Counted from the stretch's first letter, positions 27,150-36,440 are shown. The stretch is DNA of 64,000 bases from Hymenobacter sp. BT559 (GCF_016427535.1 NZ_JAELXV010000003.1:62001-126000); one strand, 5' to 3'. Translations and numbers: made by a program. Notes: generated by a model from the letters alone, not told the origin.

Positions 27150-28718
27150 ATGAAAAAACGGATTCTTTGGCTTAGTCTGCCCCTAGCACTCGGGCAGGCC
27201 AGCTACAGCTATGCCCAAGATGCCACCGACGCGCTACGCTACTCGCGGCTGCAGTTTGGGGGCTCGGCGCGCACCCTAGGTATCGGCGGGGCCAACGTGG
27301 CCCTAGGTGCCGATTACGGCTCCGTGAGCTCGAACCCCGCGGGGTTGGGCTTGTACCAAAAATCTGAGATTCAGATTACCCCTGGCTTTAGCGTGGGGCA
27401 AGGCGAAGGCACGCTGCTCAACAGCACCACAGCTACCGGGCCGCTCAATCAAAATGCCAATAACTTCAACTTCAGCGGGGGCGCTGTGTTTTCGTCGCGC
27501 CGCAGCCGCCTAGGATATGGCAACGACGATAGCGCCTGGAAAGGTGGGGCCTTTGCCATCGGCTTTACGCGTATCGCTGACTTCAATGCGGGCTCCAATT
27601 ATTCGGGGACTGTCAACGATAATACGTCGCTGCTACAGCGCCTGCGCGACCCCCGCGTTCCTATCACAGGCCGTAACAATGGCAGCATCGAAGACCAGTA
27701 TACAAATAAAGTCTACACGAACCTAGATGGCCTGGGCTACGCCGCTCTCCTCACGGAAGTAGACACTGGCCGACGCGGCCAAGATACTCTCTTGACGCAG
27801 CGGCGCGTGGGGCCCATCACGCAGGGCGAACGCATCCAAACCTCAGGCTCGATGTCGCAATTTGACCTGGCCTACGGTGGCTCGTATCGCGACAAGCTCT
27901 ACATTGGCCTAGGACTGGGCATTGTAACGTCGAATTTTCACTCGCGACGCACCCTGACGGAGGCGGAAAGTGACCAGAGTACGCCTTTTGTTAACCTCGC
28001 CCTCTACGACGATGTGCAAACCAGCGGTACCGGCTTCAATGCGCGCCTAGGGCTGATTTATCGCGTTGTGGATGCCGTACGCATCGGGGCTTCGGTGCAA
28101 ACGCCCACCTGGATGCGCATGACCGATACGTATACCCAGTCGCTCAGCACCAGTTTCACTTCTCCTAGCAACCCATCTGAGAACTATTCGTTCGACACTG
28201 GCACCAATCAGTACGCCTATACCATCACCACGCCCTTCCGGGCTAATGGGGGCGTGGCCGTTACCATCGGTAAGTATGGCTTCCTGACCGGCGACGTAGA
28301 GTACGTGGGTTACCAGCAGGCGCGCCTCGACAGCAACCCCAACAATGCCCTAGGTGACAATGCCGACTTCTCGGACACGAACGCCTACATTCAGCAGAAC
28401 TACGCCAAGGCTGTGAACCTGCGCTTTGGTGGTGAGGCGCGGCTCGACATCTTCCGGGTGCGCGCGGGCTTTGCCCACTACGGCTCGCCCTACACGGCCA
28501 CCACGGTGCTCAACCAGAGTGCCACCGGCCTGGCTCAGAATCACTACACGGCGGGCCTTGGGCTGCGCACCAGCAATTTCTTTCTGGACGTAGCCGGCGT
28601 GTATACCCGCTATAACACCTACTACTCGCCCTACACCCTCAACAACTACAGCGAGCCCGTGGTGCAGGTCAAAAATGACCGCTTCACTACTACCCTCACG
28701 GCCGGCTTCACATTCTAG
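27150..28718 (+). CDS. OmpP1/FadL-family outer-membrane protein
   Basis: 522 aa from the ATG at 27150 (MKKRILWLSLPLALGQASYSYAQ signal peptide). The frame is open further upstream, but that part crosses a terminator. SARTLGIGGANVALGADYGSVSSNPAGLGLY is the N-terminal signature of the OmpP1/FadL/TodX transporters of hydrophobic compounds. The following alternating strands and the C-terminal TTTLTAGFTF fit a large barrel. The substrate is unknown. A symmetrical terminator follows. Confidence 0.88.
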   Translation: MKKRILWLSLPLALGQASYSYAQDATDALRYSRLQFGGSARTLGIGGANVALGADYGSVSSNPAGLGLYQKSEIQITPGFSVGQGEGTLLNSTTATGPLNQNANNFNFSGGAVFSSRRSRLGYGNDDSAWKGGAFAIGFTRIADFNAGSNYSGTVNDNTSLLQRLRDPRVPITGRNNGSIEDQYTNKVYTNLDGLGYAALLTEVDTGRRGQDTLLTQRRVGPITQGERIQTSGSMSQFDLAYGGSYRDKLYIGLGLGIVTSNFHSRRTLTEAESDQSTPFVNLALYDDVQTSGTGFNARLGLIYRVVDAVRIGASVQTPTWMRMTDTYTQSLSTSFTSPSNPSENYSFDTGTNQYAYTITTPFRANGGVAVTIGKYGFLTGDVEYVGYQQARLDSNPNNALGDNADFSDTNAYIQQNYAKAVNLRFGGEARLDIFRVRAGFAHYGSPYTATTVLNQSATGLAQNHYTAGLGLRTSNFFLDVAGVYTRYNTYYSPYTLNNYSEPVVQVKNDRFTTTLTAGFTF

Positions 28719-28742
28719 TCCTAGGCTGTCATTTTCTTAAGT

Positions 28743-28792
28743 AAAAACGGAAGGCCCGCCGAGCAAGCTGCTTGGCGGGCCTTCCGTTTTTG
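28743..28792. terminator. Bidirectional terminator
   Basis: AAAACGGAAGGCCCGCC pairs with GGCGGGCCTTCCGTTTT around a 13-base loop, with A and T runs on either side. It serves the convergent genes at 27150 (+) and 28815 (-). Confidence 0.95.
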
Positions 28793-28814
28793 GTTATCTA
28801 CTCAGCGGCCTTAT

Positions 28815-29858
28815 TTATCGCGGTTGTTTAGCCATGCGCACTTGCAGCTGCAGGCCAGTGGTGGTAGTGGTAGACGTAGAAACAGGCACACTCACGACCA
28901 GCATTACGCCATATTGCGGCGTGGCTTCGTCGGTGCGAAATGCGTATATCTGGCCCGCCCGCACTGGGCCAATTTGCTGGCCCGTAGAAGCACCACTCGT
29001 AGCGGCCCTATTAAAAACATTTCTGATGGCTGCATCGGTGAGCAAACCCACAAAAGCGCTATCGGCTCGGACGGCAGGATAAATGCGCGTGGCGCGGCGG
29101 TACGCTGGCTCCCATCGTTTATCATTGAGCCTAAACGAACTAGATGCCTGCGCGTCGGGCGTCACTAGCGTCAGGCCGTCGGGCAGCACAATCAGGTCAG
29201 TCAGCTTTTGCAGGGCAGTTTGGCTGGCGGGGCGGCTGGGAGACGTGTTCAGCACTGAGTAGGCGGGCAGGGCCAAGCCAGCGTTCAATTGCAAAAAGCG
29301 CCGGGCACCGGGCCGGTTGGCCGGCGCTACCAGCTTCAGCGTGTAGTCATGGTAAGTGTTGAGCGAATCGAGGCGGCGCATGCTTATCCGAAAGGCGCGG
29401 CTGGCCTGCACCACCGTATCGGCCGACAGCAGCTCGTACTCCCAGCGCTCGGCGCCCGTGGTGGTGCGCACCCCAAATACGGAGGTAAACAGAAAGCTTT
29501 TAGAGGTAGCCGCGCTCTTATTTAGCAGTGTATCGAGGTAGATAAAGCCTCCGTCGGGGTTGTTGTTAATCAGGTCGCGGCTGATGGAGCTGGCCGGCGT
29601 AGGGTACAGAAAGGGGGCGCGGCGCGGCGTGTACCGAACCGTGATGCGCAGGCGAGTCAGGAGCTGGCTGGGGTCGTCGGTATTCGCCTCTGCGTAGATG
29701 CGGCTGGCCAGCGTGTCGCCGGGCACCGTGGTCGTCCGGTTGCTCGCCGTGAAGCGGGTGCTGCCCACAAAATCGAGGCGCTGGGCTTTATCACCGGTAG
29801 AATCGGTGCAGGCCGCCAGCAAGGCCAGGCCAGAAAATAGCAGCAAGAGGCGCATCAT
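28815..29858 (-). CDS. Lipoprotein of unknown function (DUF4270-like length)
   Basis: 347 aa with the signal MMRLLLLFSGLALLAAC, lipobox LAAC at Cys17. The mature part is beta-rich and Thr/Ser/Arg-rich, with paired strands such as TRLRITVRYTPRR and YAFRTDEATPQYGVMLVVSVPVS. It recalls the DUF4270 family of Bacteroidota lipoproteins, but I cannot assign it firmly. It is a single gene. Confidence 0.65.
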   Translation of the reverse strand: MMRLLLLFSGLALLAACTDSTGDKAQRLDFVGSTRFTASNRTTTVPGDTLASRIYAEANTDDPSQLLTRLRITVRYTPRRAPFLYPTPASSISRDLINNNPDGGFIYLDTLLNKSAATSKSFLFTSVFGVRTTTGAERWEYELLSADTVVQASRAFRISMRRLDSLNTYHDYTLKLVAPANRPGARRFLQLNAGLALPAYSVLNTSPSRPASQTALQKLTDLIVLPDGLTLVTPDAQASSSFRLNDKRWEPAYRRATRIYPAVRADSAFVGLLTDAAIRNVFNRAATSGASTGQQIGPVRAGQIYAFRTDEATPQYGVMLVVSVPVSTSTTTTTGLQLQVRMAKQPR

Positions 29859-30032
29859 ATTTACAAAGGTCGGCAGCCGGGCTCGGATGCGCCGGCAGCT
29901 CTCCCTAACCCAACGTGCGGCGGGGCCTACTTATTTCTGCCGCCTAGGTATTGCTCGCGGGTGAAGTTGTGGCGGCGGCTACCTCGCCATCTTCAGGTAG
30001 CTCTCACGCCCCTAGGTTACCTTTGGGCTTCG

Positions 30033-30443
30033 ATGACAGCTGCCCTACCCGTTTTATTTAAGAATCCTGCTGGCCAGCTCGCGGCCGACCCCGCCGGGTT
30101 TTTGCGCATGGACTGGTCGGGGGCTGCCCGCACCCTGGCCGATACCCAGGGCCTGCTCACTAGCATGGCCCAGGCTTTGCAGCAGCGCGGCTGGGCCAAA
30201 GTACTGGCCAACCAAACGTTGATGCAGTCGTTCTCGCCCGCCGAGCAAGCCTGGATACAGGAGTGGCTGCCGCTCGCCGTGCACGAGGGTGGCTACCGCT
30301 TCGGAGCTATTGTAGTGTCTACCGATACCTACGCACGCTTGGCCACGGCCTATATTACTACCAACGTGGGCGGCCTGCCCCTGCGCTACCGCTCCTTCGA
30401 CGATGCGGCACAGGCTACCGCCTGGCTGCTGCGCGTGGGCTAG
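30033..30443 (+). CDS. STAS/SpoIIAA-like small protein, tandem copy 1
   Basis: 136 aa from the ATG at 30033. A GTG at 29961 would add 24 residues, but the paralogue at 30495 aligns from MTAALPVLF onward, so the ATG is preferred. GYRFGAIVVSTDTYARLATAYITT and LPLRYRSFDDAAQATAWLL give the alternating strand-helix order of SpoIIAA/STAS-type proteins abundant in Hymenobacter relatives. No signal peptide. About half of the residues are identical to the next gene, so the two are a tandem duplication. Confidence 0.72.
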   Translation: MTAALPVLFKNPAGQLAADPAGFLRMDWSGAARTLADTQGLLTSMAQALQQRGWAKVLANQTLMQSFSPAEQAWIQEWLPLAVHEGGYRFGAIVVSTDTYARLATAYITTNVGGLPLRYRSFDDAAQATAWLLRVG

Positions 30444-30494
30444 CGCACACCTAGGAAGCGAGCGCCCTGCAGCACGCTATTATCTTTGGCTTTT

Positions 30495-30911
30495 ATGCCG
30501 GCCGAGCTTACTCCTCTTTTTGCAAACACTGCCGGCCAGCTAACTGCTGAGCCCACCGGGTTTTTGCGCGTGCACTGGTTTGCCCAGCCGCGCACCCTGG
30601 CCGATACGCAGGCTCTTTTCACCAATATGGCGCGGCTGCTAAAGCAGCGTGGCTGGAGCCGCATCTTGGTAAACCAGGTGGCAATGCGGCCGTTTTCGCC
30701 AGCCGAGCAGCAGTGGGTATCGCAGGAGTGGCTGCCCCAGGCCGTGCGCGAGGCGGGCTACCGCGCGGGGGCCGTTGTAGTGTCTACCGATACCTATACG
30801 CGCCTGGCCACGGCTTATATTACGACCAATGTAAGCGGCCTGCCCCTACGCTACCGCTCCTTCGACACCGAGACCGAAGCTGTGGCGTGGCTATTGCAGC
30901 AACCGACCTAG
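30495..30911 (+). CDS. STAS/SpoIIAA-like small protein, tandem copy 2
   Basis: 138 aa from the ATG at 30495 (a TTG start at 30486 is possible). It is a paralogue of the preceding gene: AGQLTAEPTGFLR, RTLADTQALFTNMARLLKQRGW, MRPFSPAEQQWVSQEWLP and VVSTDTYTRLATAYITTNVSGLPLRYRSFD are shared. The stop codon is the TAG of a CCTAGG word. The ligand or partner is unknown. Confidence 0.72.
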   Translation: MPAELTPLFANTAGQLTAEPTGFLRVHWFAQPRTLADTQALFTNMARLLKQRGWSRILVNQVAMRPFSPAEQQWVSQEWLPQAVREAGYRAGAVVVSTDTYTRLATAYITTNVSGLPLRYRSFDTETEAVAWLLQQPT

Positions 30912-30988
30912 GCGGCCCGGCGTTGTAGCAGGGTGGCCTACTGGCGGGGCGGCTTGGTGCCTGCCCATTTACTGCTGATTTTTACTTC

Positions 30989-31348
30989 ATGCACGAGCTT
31001 TTTACCGAAAACCAACCTTTCCGCGCCAATGGCCGCCTCTGGATAGAAGGCCCGGCCGACCGCTTTCTGGGTATCGGGCGGCTCGAACTGCTGGAGCGCA
31101 TCGCGGCCACAGGCTCTATCTCGCGGGCAGCCAAGGAGATGGGTATGTCGTATAAAAAAGCCTGGGACCTGGTAAGCTCTATGAATGCCCAGGCCCGTCA
31201 GCCGCTAGTGGGTACCCAGGCTGGCGGTGCCCACGGCGGCGGGGCCAGCCTCACCGAGGCTGGCGCGCAGGCCGTGGCCGAGTTTCAAGCTATGCAGGCG
31301 CGGTTCGCGCAGTTCCTGGCCGACGAAACGGCTCGGCTGTACCAGTAG
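30989..31348 (+). CDS. modE: Short ModE-type molybdate-responsive regulator (HTH only)
   Basis: 119 aa. GRLWIEGPADRFLGIGRLELLERIAATGSISRAAKEMGMSYKKAWDLVSSMN is the ModE winged-helix N-terminal domain, with the recognition helix about 45-60. The basic wing and the LTEAGAQAVAEFQAMQARFAQFL dimerisation helix follow. The two Mop/TOBE molybdate-binding domains of enterobacterial ModE (about 262 aa) are absent. Molybdenum genes lie close by (36489-42087), and two ModE-box-like dyads stand at 33597 and 37716. I infer that it regulates them; how it would sense molybdate is open. Confidence 0.85.
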   Translation: MHELFTENQPFRANGRLWIEGPADRFLGIGRLELLERIAATGSISRAAKEMGMSYKKAWDLVSSMNAQARQPLVGTQAGGAHGGGASLTEAGAQAVAEFQAMQARFAQFLADETARLYQ

Positions 31349-31394
31349 CGCTTAAGCCTGTACCTTGGCCAGCGGCCGACCTAGGGCCCCGCGG

Positions 31395-31982
31395 CTACCG
31401 GCGAAATGGCTTGGGCCTAAGCTGCTGGGCGGCCGCGTCTACAATATCGCTAATGCGCTGCTGGCGCGTGGCGGGCCGCTTGGCCAGGGCTACCCACTGC
31501 AGTATGTTTTGCCGCACTGATTTGCTCAGGCTCAGAAAGTAGCGGTGGGCGGCCGGGGCGTTTTCTAGGGCCAGCGCTAAGTCGGTAGGCAGCACCAGGG
31601 CAGTGGCCTCATCGAGCAGCGACCACGCGCCATTTTTCTGAGCGACTTCGATACTAGTGAGACCGGCTGGGGTCATGCGGCCTTCGGTAATCAGCCGCGC
31701 TACTTTATACTTGTTAACCTTCGACCACCCGCTGGTGGGCTTGCGGCAGCTGAAGTACTGCTGGTACCGCTCGCCATCCAGCGGCTTGGCCTGGCTGTCT
31801 ATCCACCCAAAACACAGGGCTTCGTCTACGGCCTGGCTCCAGGTTAGGCTAGGTTTATTAGTGGCCTTTTTATAGTAGACCAGCCACACAGCCTGCTCCG
31901 TGGCGTGGTGCGCTTGCAGCCACTCGCGCCAGTGCTCCGGGCTACTGGGGCAAAAGGTTGTAGGTTCCTTGGTGGGCTTCAT
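31395..31982 (-). CDS. YdeI/OmdA-family protein
   Basis: 195 aa. HWREWLQAHHATEQAVWLVYYKKATNKPSLTWSQAVDEALCFGWIDSQAKPLDGERYQQYFSCRKPTSGWSKVN is the standard N-terminal pattern of the YdeI/OmdA (PF13376-linked) family. The C-terminal helical part has YFLSLSKSVRQNILQWVALAKRPATRQQRI. Members have been linked to peptide or bacteriocin tolerance, but the mechanism is unknown. It is 17 bp from the DUF1761 gene on the same strand. Confidence 0.88.
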   Translation of the reverse strand: MKPTKEPTTFCPSSPEHWREWLQAHHATEQAVWLVYYKKATNKPSLTWSQAVDEALCFGWIDSQAKPLDGERYQQYFSCRKPTSGWSKVNKYKVARLITEGRMTPAGLTSIEVAQKNGAWSLLDEATALVLPTDLALALENAPAAHRYFLSLSKSVRQNILQWVALAKRPATRQQRISDIVDAAAQQLRPKPFRR

Positions 31983-31999
31983 GGCTGGCTACGGATGGC

Positions 32000-32422
32000 T
32001 TATTTCATAGCCACCAAAATCAGGTTGACGAACACCATGCCCGCTAGGTGGTAACTGCCAGTGATGAGGCCATAGAAGAACGGCCGCGGCATGTTGGGGT
32101 TGATGGCAATGTTGACGGTATTGCTCACCAGATACCCTACCCCCACCAGCAGCGCAAAGCTCAGAGCGGTGCCGTAAGTATCGATGTGGAGGGCGTAGAG
32201 CAGTACGGCGCAGGTAATGGTAATGAGGAGTACGCACACGGCCGGCCCCACTATGTAGAGTGGGTCTTGGCTTTGGCCAGCGGCCGGCTCGTGTTCTTTC
32301 CCGAGCGAGGCCCGGTAGGGCTTGGGGAAAAGCACCATATACCACAGGGCACCTAGCAGAAAATACGCCACAAAAGCGACCAGCACACTTAGCCAATTAA
32401 TGGAAGTCAGCACGTTAAACAT
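32000..32422 (-). CDS. DUF1761 membrane protein
   Basis: 140 aa with four hydrophobic segments (about 10-28, 58-80, 85-105, 113-135). WLSVLVAFVAYFLLGALWYMVLFPKPY at the N-terminus and the PFFYGLITGSYHLAGMVFVNLILVAM end match DUF1761, a small integral membrane family of unknown function. It probably shares a transcript with the YdeI-type gene. Confidence 0.85.
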   Translation of the reverse strand: MFNVLTSINWLSVLVAFVAYFLLGALWYMVLFPKPYRASLGKEHEPAAGQSQDPLYIVGPAVCVLLITITCAVLLYALHIDTYGTALSFALLVGVGYLVSNTVNIAINPNMPRPFFYGLITGSYHLAGMVFVNLILVAMK

Positions 32423-32510
32423 GGGCAGCAGAGAAAGTGAAGGGTTAAAAAGCGTTGTTGCTTGACCCTACAAAAGTCCTGACCGCTACTGACAGCCCTG
32501 TGTCAGCAGC

Positions 32511-33479
32511 CTAGCTCGAGGTGCAAAAAAAATTGTAGGCCCGCTGCGCCAGCTCGCCTAGGTGGGTGCGCAGCGCGGGCGGCTCCACTACGGTCACGGC
32601 CCCCGCGTAAGGCAGCAGCCAGGCGGCCAGGTAGGGCAGCGACCCCAGAAACAACGTCATTTCCAGGCTACCATCGGGCAGGGGCTGCTCGTGGGCCCAG
32701 CCGTACTGGCGCTTGGTATCGTGCAGGCGCCGCGCGGCCTCAGGCAGCATCGCGGTGGGCTGAAAGCGCAGTACTACTTTTTCCTTGGCTCGCCCGCGCT
32801 CGGCCTGCGCGGCCCAGTAGTGCTGCAAGGTTTCGGGGCGGGCCGCAAATACTTCCTCGCTGAGCGTTAGGTGCTCGATGCGGTCGAGGCGAAACTCCCG
32901 GAAGGCCTGCCGCAGCCGGCAATAGGCCACCACGTGCCACTGCTGGCTTAGGTACAGGCCGATAGGCTCGATAGCACGCTGGCTGGGGGCCTCAGCGGTC
33001 GCGGCCTGGTAGCGCAAGTGCACCACCCGCTGCGTGGCCACGGCCGTGAGCAGCAGTTGGTGAGCATCGGTGGGGTGGCCGGCCCGGCTGGCGGGGCCAA
33101 GCACCTGAATGTGCGGGGCTAGGGTTTCGAGGTGGTCGCGGTCGGGGCGGCGTAGCACGGCGCGCAGCTTGTCCATGGCTGCGCCAGTGAGCTGCGCCGT
33201 GGGCGCGTCGGTGAGGCGGGCGGCCAGCTTCTCAGCCGTGAGCAGGGCGGTGGCTTCCTCGCGGGTAAACAGCACGGGCGGCAGCCGGTAGCCCTCGGCC
33301 AGCGAGTAGCCCACGCCCGCCTCGCCAAAGAGCGGTACCCCGGCCAGCTCGAGCGTGCGCAAGTCGCGGTATATCGTGCGCAGGCTCACGCCAAACCGCT
33401 CGGCCAGGGCTGGGCCACTCACTACACGCTTGGCTTGCAGCTGAATAAGGATGGCCGTGATGCGGTCGAAGCGATTCAT
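32511..33479 (-). CDS. YafY/WYL-domain transcriptional regulator
   Basis: 322 aa. An N-terminal HTH_11 domain (RITAILIQLQAKRVVSGPALAERFGVSLRTIYRDLRTLELAGVPL) is followed by a WYL domain (about 140-220: VVHLRYQA, IEPIGLYLSQQWHVVAYCRLRQAFREFRLDRIEHL) and a WCX-type C-terminal part. WYL regulators bind a small ligand or nucleic acid. The gene is divergent from the TonB receptor gene, with 153 bp between them, and might act on it or on itself. Confidence 0.92.
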   Translation of the reverse strand: MNRFDRITAILIQLQAKRVVSGPALAERFGVSLRTIYRDLRTLELAGVPLFGEAGVGYSLAEGYRLPPVLFTREEATALLTAEKLAARLTDAPTAQLTGAAMDKLRAVLRRPDRDHLETLAPHIQVLGPASRAGHPTDAHQLLLTAVATQRVVHLRYQAATAEAPSQRAIEPIGLYLSQQWHVVAYCRLRQAFREFRLDRIEHLTLSEEVFAARPETLQHYWAAQAERGRAKEKVVLRFQPTAMLPEAARRLHDTKRQYGWAHEQPLPDGSLEMTLFLGSLPYLAAWLLPYAGAVTVVEPPALRTHLGELAQRAYNFFCTSS

Positions 33480-33596
33480 AAGAAAAAGAAGGGACCTAGG
33501 CGGCAGCTCGACGCCAAGCCGTTGGTTAGCTTATTACTGATAGGTTCACTGCCCTTGCGAATGCTGACTTAGGCATAACAAAAAAACGCATATCCC

Positions 33597-33620
33597 CGTT
33601 ATATCTTTCAAAATATAACG
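33597..33620. promoter_or_regulatory. ModE-box-like inverted repeat before the TonB receptor
   Basis: CGTTATAT-N8-ATATAACG, perfect 8-bp arms. It resembles the published ModE boxes (CGnTATATA-N-TATATAACG type). It ends 12 bp before the TTG start of the TonB receptor, a position suited to repression. The left flank ATCCCCGTTAT is shared with the site at 37716. A ModE-type gene lies 2.2 kb away. Confidence 0.72.
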
Positions 33621-33632
33621 AAAAGGCCTATT

Positions 33633-36374
33633 TTGAAATTAGTACTTTCAGTAGCTCGCTATCGGCTTTTGGTGCTCGGTGCAGCCACCACTACGCTGGG
33701 GCTTGTAGCCGCTAGCGCGCCAGCGGCTTATGCCCAAAGCCCTAGGGTGCCCCGCCCGCCCGTGCGCCAAGACACGCTACACACCGACCTCAACGAGGTG
33801 GTGGTGTCGGCCTCGCGGGTGGAGGAGAGCTTTTTGCAGTCGCCCGTGACAGTAGAAAAGCTCAACCCGCGGGCCATTCGGCTGTCGGCGGCGCCGTCGT
33901 TTTTCGATGCCATCGAGAACCTGAAGGGCGTGCAGGTTATCACGCCCAGCTTGGGGTTTAAGGTGATAAATGCCCGGGGCTTCACTAACACGACGAATGT
34001 GCGCTTTGCCCAACTCGTGGATGGGGTGGATAACCAAGCGCCCCACATCGGCGGGCCCATCGGCAACGTGCTGGGGCCAAGCGACCTCGACATTAACACG
34101 GTGGAAGTGGTGCCGGGCACCGCCGCCGCGCTCTACGGCCTCAACGCTATCAATGGCCTAGCCAATTTCACGACCAAAAACCCATTTGACTATCAAGGCC
34201 TGAGCGTGCGCCAGCAAACGGGTGTCAACCACCTCCACGACCCCAACGTGAAGACATTTGGGGAGGGCGGCGGCTCCTCGACCAGCTACTCCGAAACCAG
34301 CCTGCGCTATGCCAAGGTGCTGCTGGCCGACAAGCTGGCCTTCAAGGTGAACGCCACCTACCTACGGGCCTTCGACTGGATAGCCAACGACCAGACCGAC
34401 ATCAACGGCCAGGGCAATGCTACCACCGGCCTCTTCGGAGCCGACAACCCAGCTCGCGACCCGGTGAGCAGCTACGGCAACGAGTCGTCGGACCGCTCGA
34501 CGCTGACCCTAGGCGGCAAGCAGTACGCGGTGGCCCGCACCGGCTACAACGAGCGCGATTTGGTGGACTATAACATCCGAACGCTCAAGGCCGATGCCGC
34601 GCTGCACTACCGCTTTCGGCCAGGCGTGGAGCTGGCCTATACCTACCGCGTAGCGGGCTTCGACAACGTGTACCAGCGCTCGAACCGCTTTCGGCTGCAA
34701 GACTACCGCTTGCAGCAGCACGCTCTGACCCTAACTACGCCCGTGGTGCAGGCTCGCGCCTACCTTACCGCCGAGAACACCGGCCGCAGCTACAACCTGC
34801 GCTCGATGGGCGAGAATATTGACCGTAGCTATAAGCCCGATGCTACTTGGAACGCCGACTACACTAGCGCCTGGAACGCCGCCACCGCTGGCGGAGCCAG
34901 CGTAGCGGCCGCCCACGCTACGGCTCGCCAAGCCGCCGATGCCGGCCGCCTCCAGCCCGGCACCGAGGCCTTCAACCAGCGCCTGAGCCAGCTGCAAAAC
35001 ATCAACAACTGGGACCAGGGCGCCGCCCTGCGCGTGCAAGCCAAGCTGCTGCACGGCGAGGCCCAGGTGAATATTGCGGAAGCCCTGCGCCGCAGCGGCA
35101 AATCCTTGACGGACAAGCTCGACCTGCTAGCCGGCGCCGACCACCGCACGTACATCGTGGTGCCCGATGGCAACTACTTCGTGAACCCCGAGCCGGGTAA
35201 TGACGCCCTAGGTGATAACCTCACGTACTCCAAAACCGGGGGCTTTGTGCAGGCGGGCGGCCGGCTTTTCCAAGAGAAACTGCGCTTGACGGCCACGCTG
35301 CGGGTCGATAAGAATGACTACTTCAACGTGAAGTTTAACCCGCGCTTCACGGCCGTGTACTCGCCCACGCAGCGCCAAAACTTTCGCCTCAGCTACCAGG
35401 GCGGTTACCGCTTTCCGAGCTTGTTTGAGGGCTTCTCAAACGTGAACAGCGGTCAGGTAAAGCGCATTGGCGGGCTGCGCGTGATGAGCGATGACGTATT
35501 TGAAAACAGCTACACCCGCGCCAGCATCGACGCGTTTAATAACCAAGTAACGGCTGCCGTTAACGCTAACACCTCTTCGCAAACCACCGCCCAAAAGCGG
35601 GCCGCCGCCATCCTGGCCAACCAGGGCACTTTGCAGAAAAACCCCTACACCTACATGAAGCCCGAGTACATTAAGTCGCTCGAAGTGGGCTACAAAGCGG
35701 CGTTTGGGGAAGGTGGTAGGCTGCTGGTCGATGTCGATTTTTATTACAACTCGTACCGCGACTTTATCGCCCAGGTCGAAGCCTACGTGCCCATCGCCAC
35801 GGCCAACGCCATCAATTCGCCCCTGCGCGACCCGCAGCAAGCCAACTACTTACCTATTACGGGCGACAATAACCTGAATGCCGTGGCCACCGCCCTCAAC
35901 ACCCGCGCCACCCAGGCCCGCTACCGCCTCTGGACCAATTCGCGCAGCCAGGTATACAACTACGGCGGCTCGGCGGGCCTACGCTACAACCTAGCCGGCG
36001 GCTACTTGCTGGGCACCAACGCCACCTACACCCGCCTCGACCGCACCGAAAACGGCGACGGCCTCGAAGACGGCTTCAACACCCCGCGCTGGATGTACAA
36101 CCTGAGCCTGGCTAACGAAAACGCCTACCGCAACTTCGGCTTCGGCTTGAATTTTCGCCACCAAGTCAGCTACTACTCGCAGACCTTTCTGGTCAATGGC
36201 GACGTGCCGGCCTATAGCACGCTCGATGCCCAGCTCAGCTATCAGCTGCCGCCCGCGCCCCAGGTGCGTCTCAAGCTCGGGGCCAGCAACGTACTCAACC
36301 AGTACTACGTGAGCTACCTAGGCGGTCCCAGCGTAGGCGGTCTCTACTACCTCACCGTGACGTACGGGCTGTAA
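33633..36374 (+). CDS. TonB-dependent receptor, candidate molybdenum-uptake receptor
   Basis: 913 aa, TTG start, signal peptide ending APAAYAQ at about 36. LNEVVVSASRVEESFLQSPVTVEKL includes the TonB box region, and the plug domain follows (FFDAIENLKGVQVITPSLGFKVINARGF, VEVVPGTAAALYGLNAINGLANFTTK). There is no N-terminal carboxypeptidase-regulatory domain and no SusD partner, so it is not a polysaccharide-type SusC. The large barrel ends in GGLYYLTVTYGL. The ModE-like box just before the start and the moeB-moa genes behind it point to molybdate or a molybdenum chelate as ligand; this is inference. Confidence 0.9.
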   Translation: MKLVLSVARYRLLVLGAATTTLGLVAASAPAAYAQSPRVPRPPVRQDTLHTDLNEVVVSASRVEESFLQSPVTVEKLNPRAIRLSAAPSFFDAIENLKGVQVITPSLGFKVINARGFTNTTNVRFAQLVDGVDNQAPHIGGPIGNVLGPSDLDINTVEVVPGTAAALYGLNAINGLANFTTKNPFDYQGLSVRQQTGVNHLHDPNVKTFGEGGGSSTSYSETSLRYAKVLLADKLAFKVNATYLRAFDWIANDQTDINGQGNATTGLFGADNPARDPVSSYGNESSDRSTLTLGGKQYAVARTGYNERDLVDYNIRTLKADAALHYRFRPGVELAYTYRVAGFDNVYQRSNRFRLQDYRLQQHALTLTTPVVQARAYLTAENTGRSYNLRSMGENIDRSYKPDATWNADYTSAWNAATAGGASVAAAHATARQAADAGRLQPGTEAFNQRLSQLQNINNWDQGAALRVQAKLLHGEAQVNIAEALRRSGKSLTDKLDLLAGADHRTYIVVPDGNYFVNPEPGNDALGDNLTYSKTGGFVQAGGRLFQEKLRLTATLRVDKNDYFNVKFNPRFTAVYSPTQRQNFRLSYQGGYRFPSLFEGFSNVNSGQVKRIGGLRVMSDDVFENSYTRASIDAFNNQVTAAVNANTSSQTTAQKRAAAILANQGTLQKNPYTYMKPEYIKSLEVGYKAAFGEGGRLLVDVDFYYNSYRDFIAQVEAYVPIATANAINSPLRDPQQANYLPITGDNNLNAVATALNTRATQARYRLWTNSRSQVYNYGGSAGLRYNLAGGYLLGTNATYTRLDRTENGDGLEDGFNTPRWMYNLSLANENAYRNFGFGLNFRHQVSYYSQTFLVNGDVPAYSTLDAQLSYQLPPAPQVRLKLGASNVLNQYYVSYLGGPSVGGLYYLTVTYGL

Positions 36375-36400
36375 GGTTCTTTTATCTGGTTTAAAACCGT

Positions 36401-36440
36401 CTGTCATGCTCCGCAAGCGGACGCCAGATGAGCATGACAG
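36401..36440. repeat. Short inverted repeat of the TGTCATGC family
   Basis: CTGTCATGCT (36401-36410) and AGCATGACAG (36431-36440) frame 20 bp. It is a reduced relative of the long repeats at 10646 and 12244, lying between the TonB receptor and moeB. A further half-copy without a partner lies at about 37617-37650. Confidence 0.65.
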
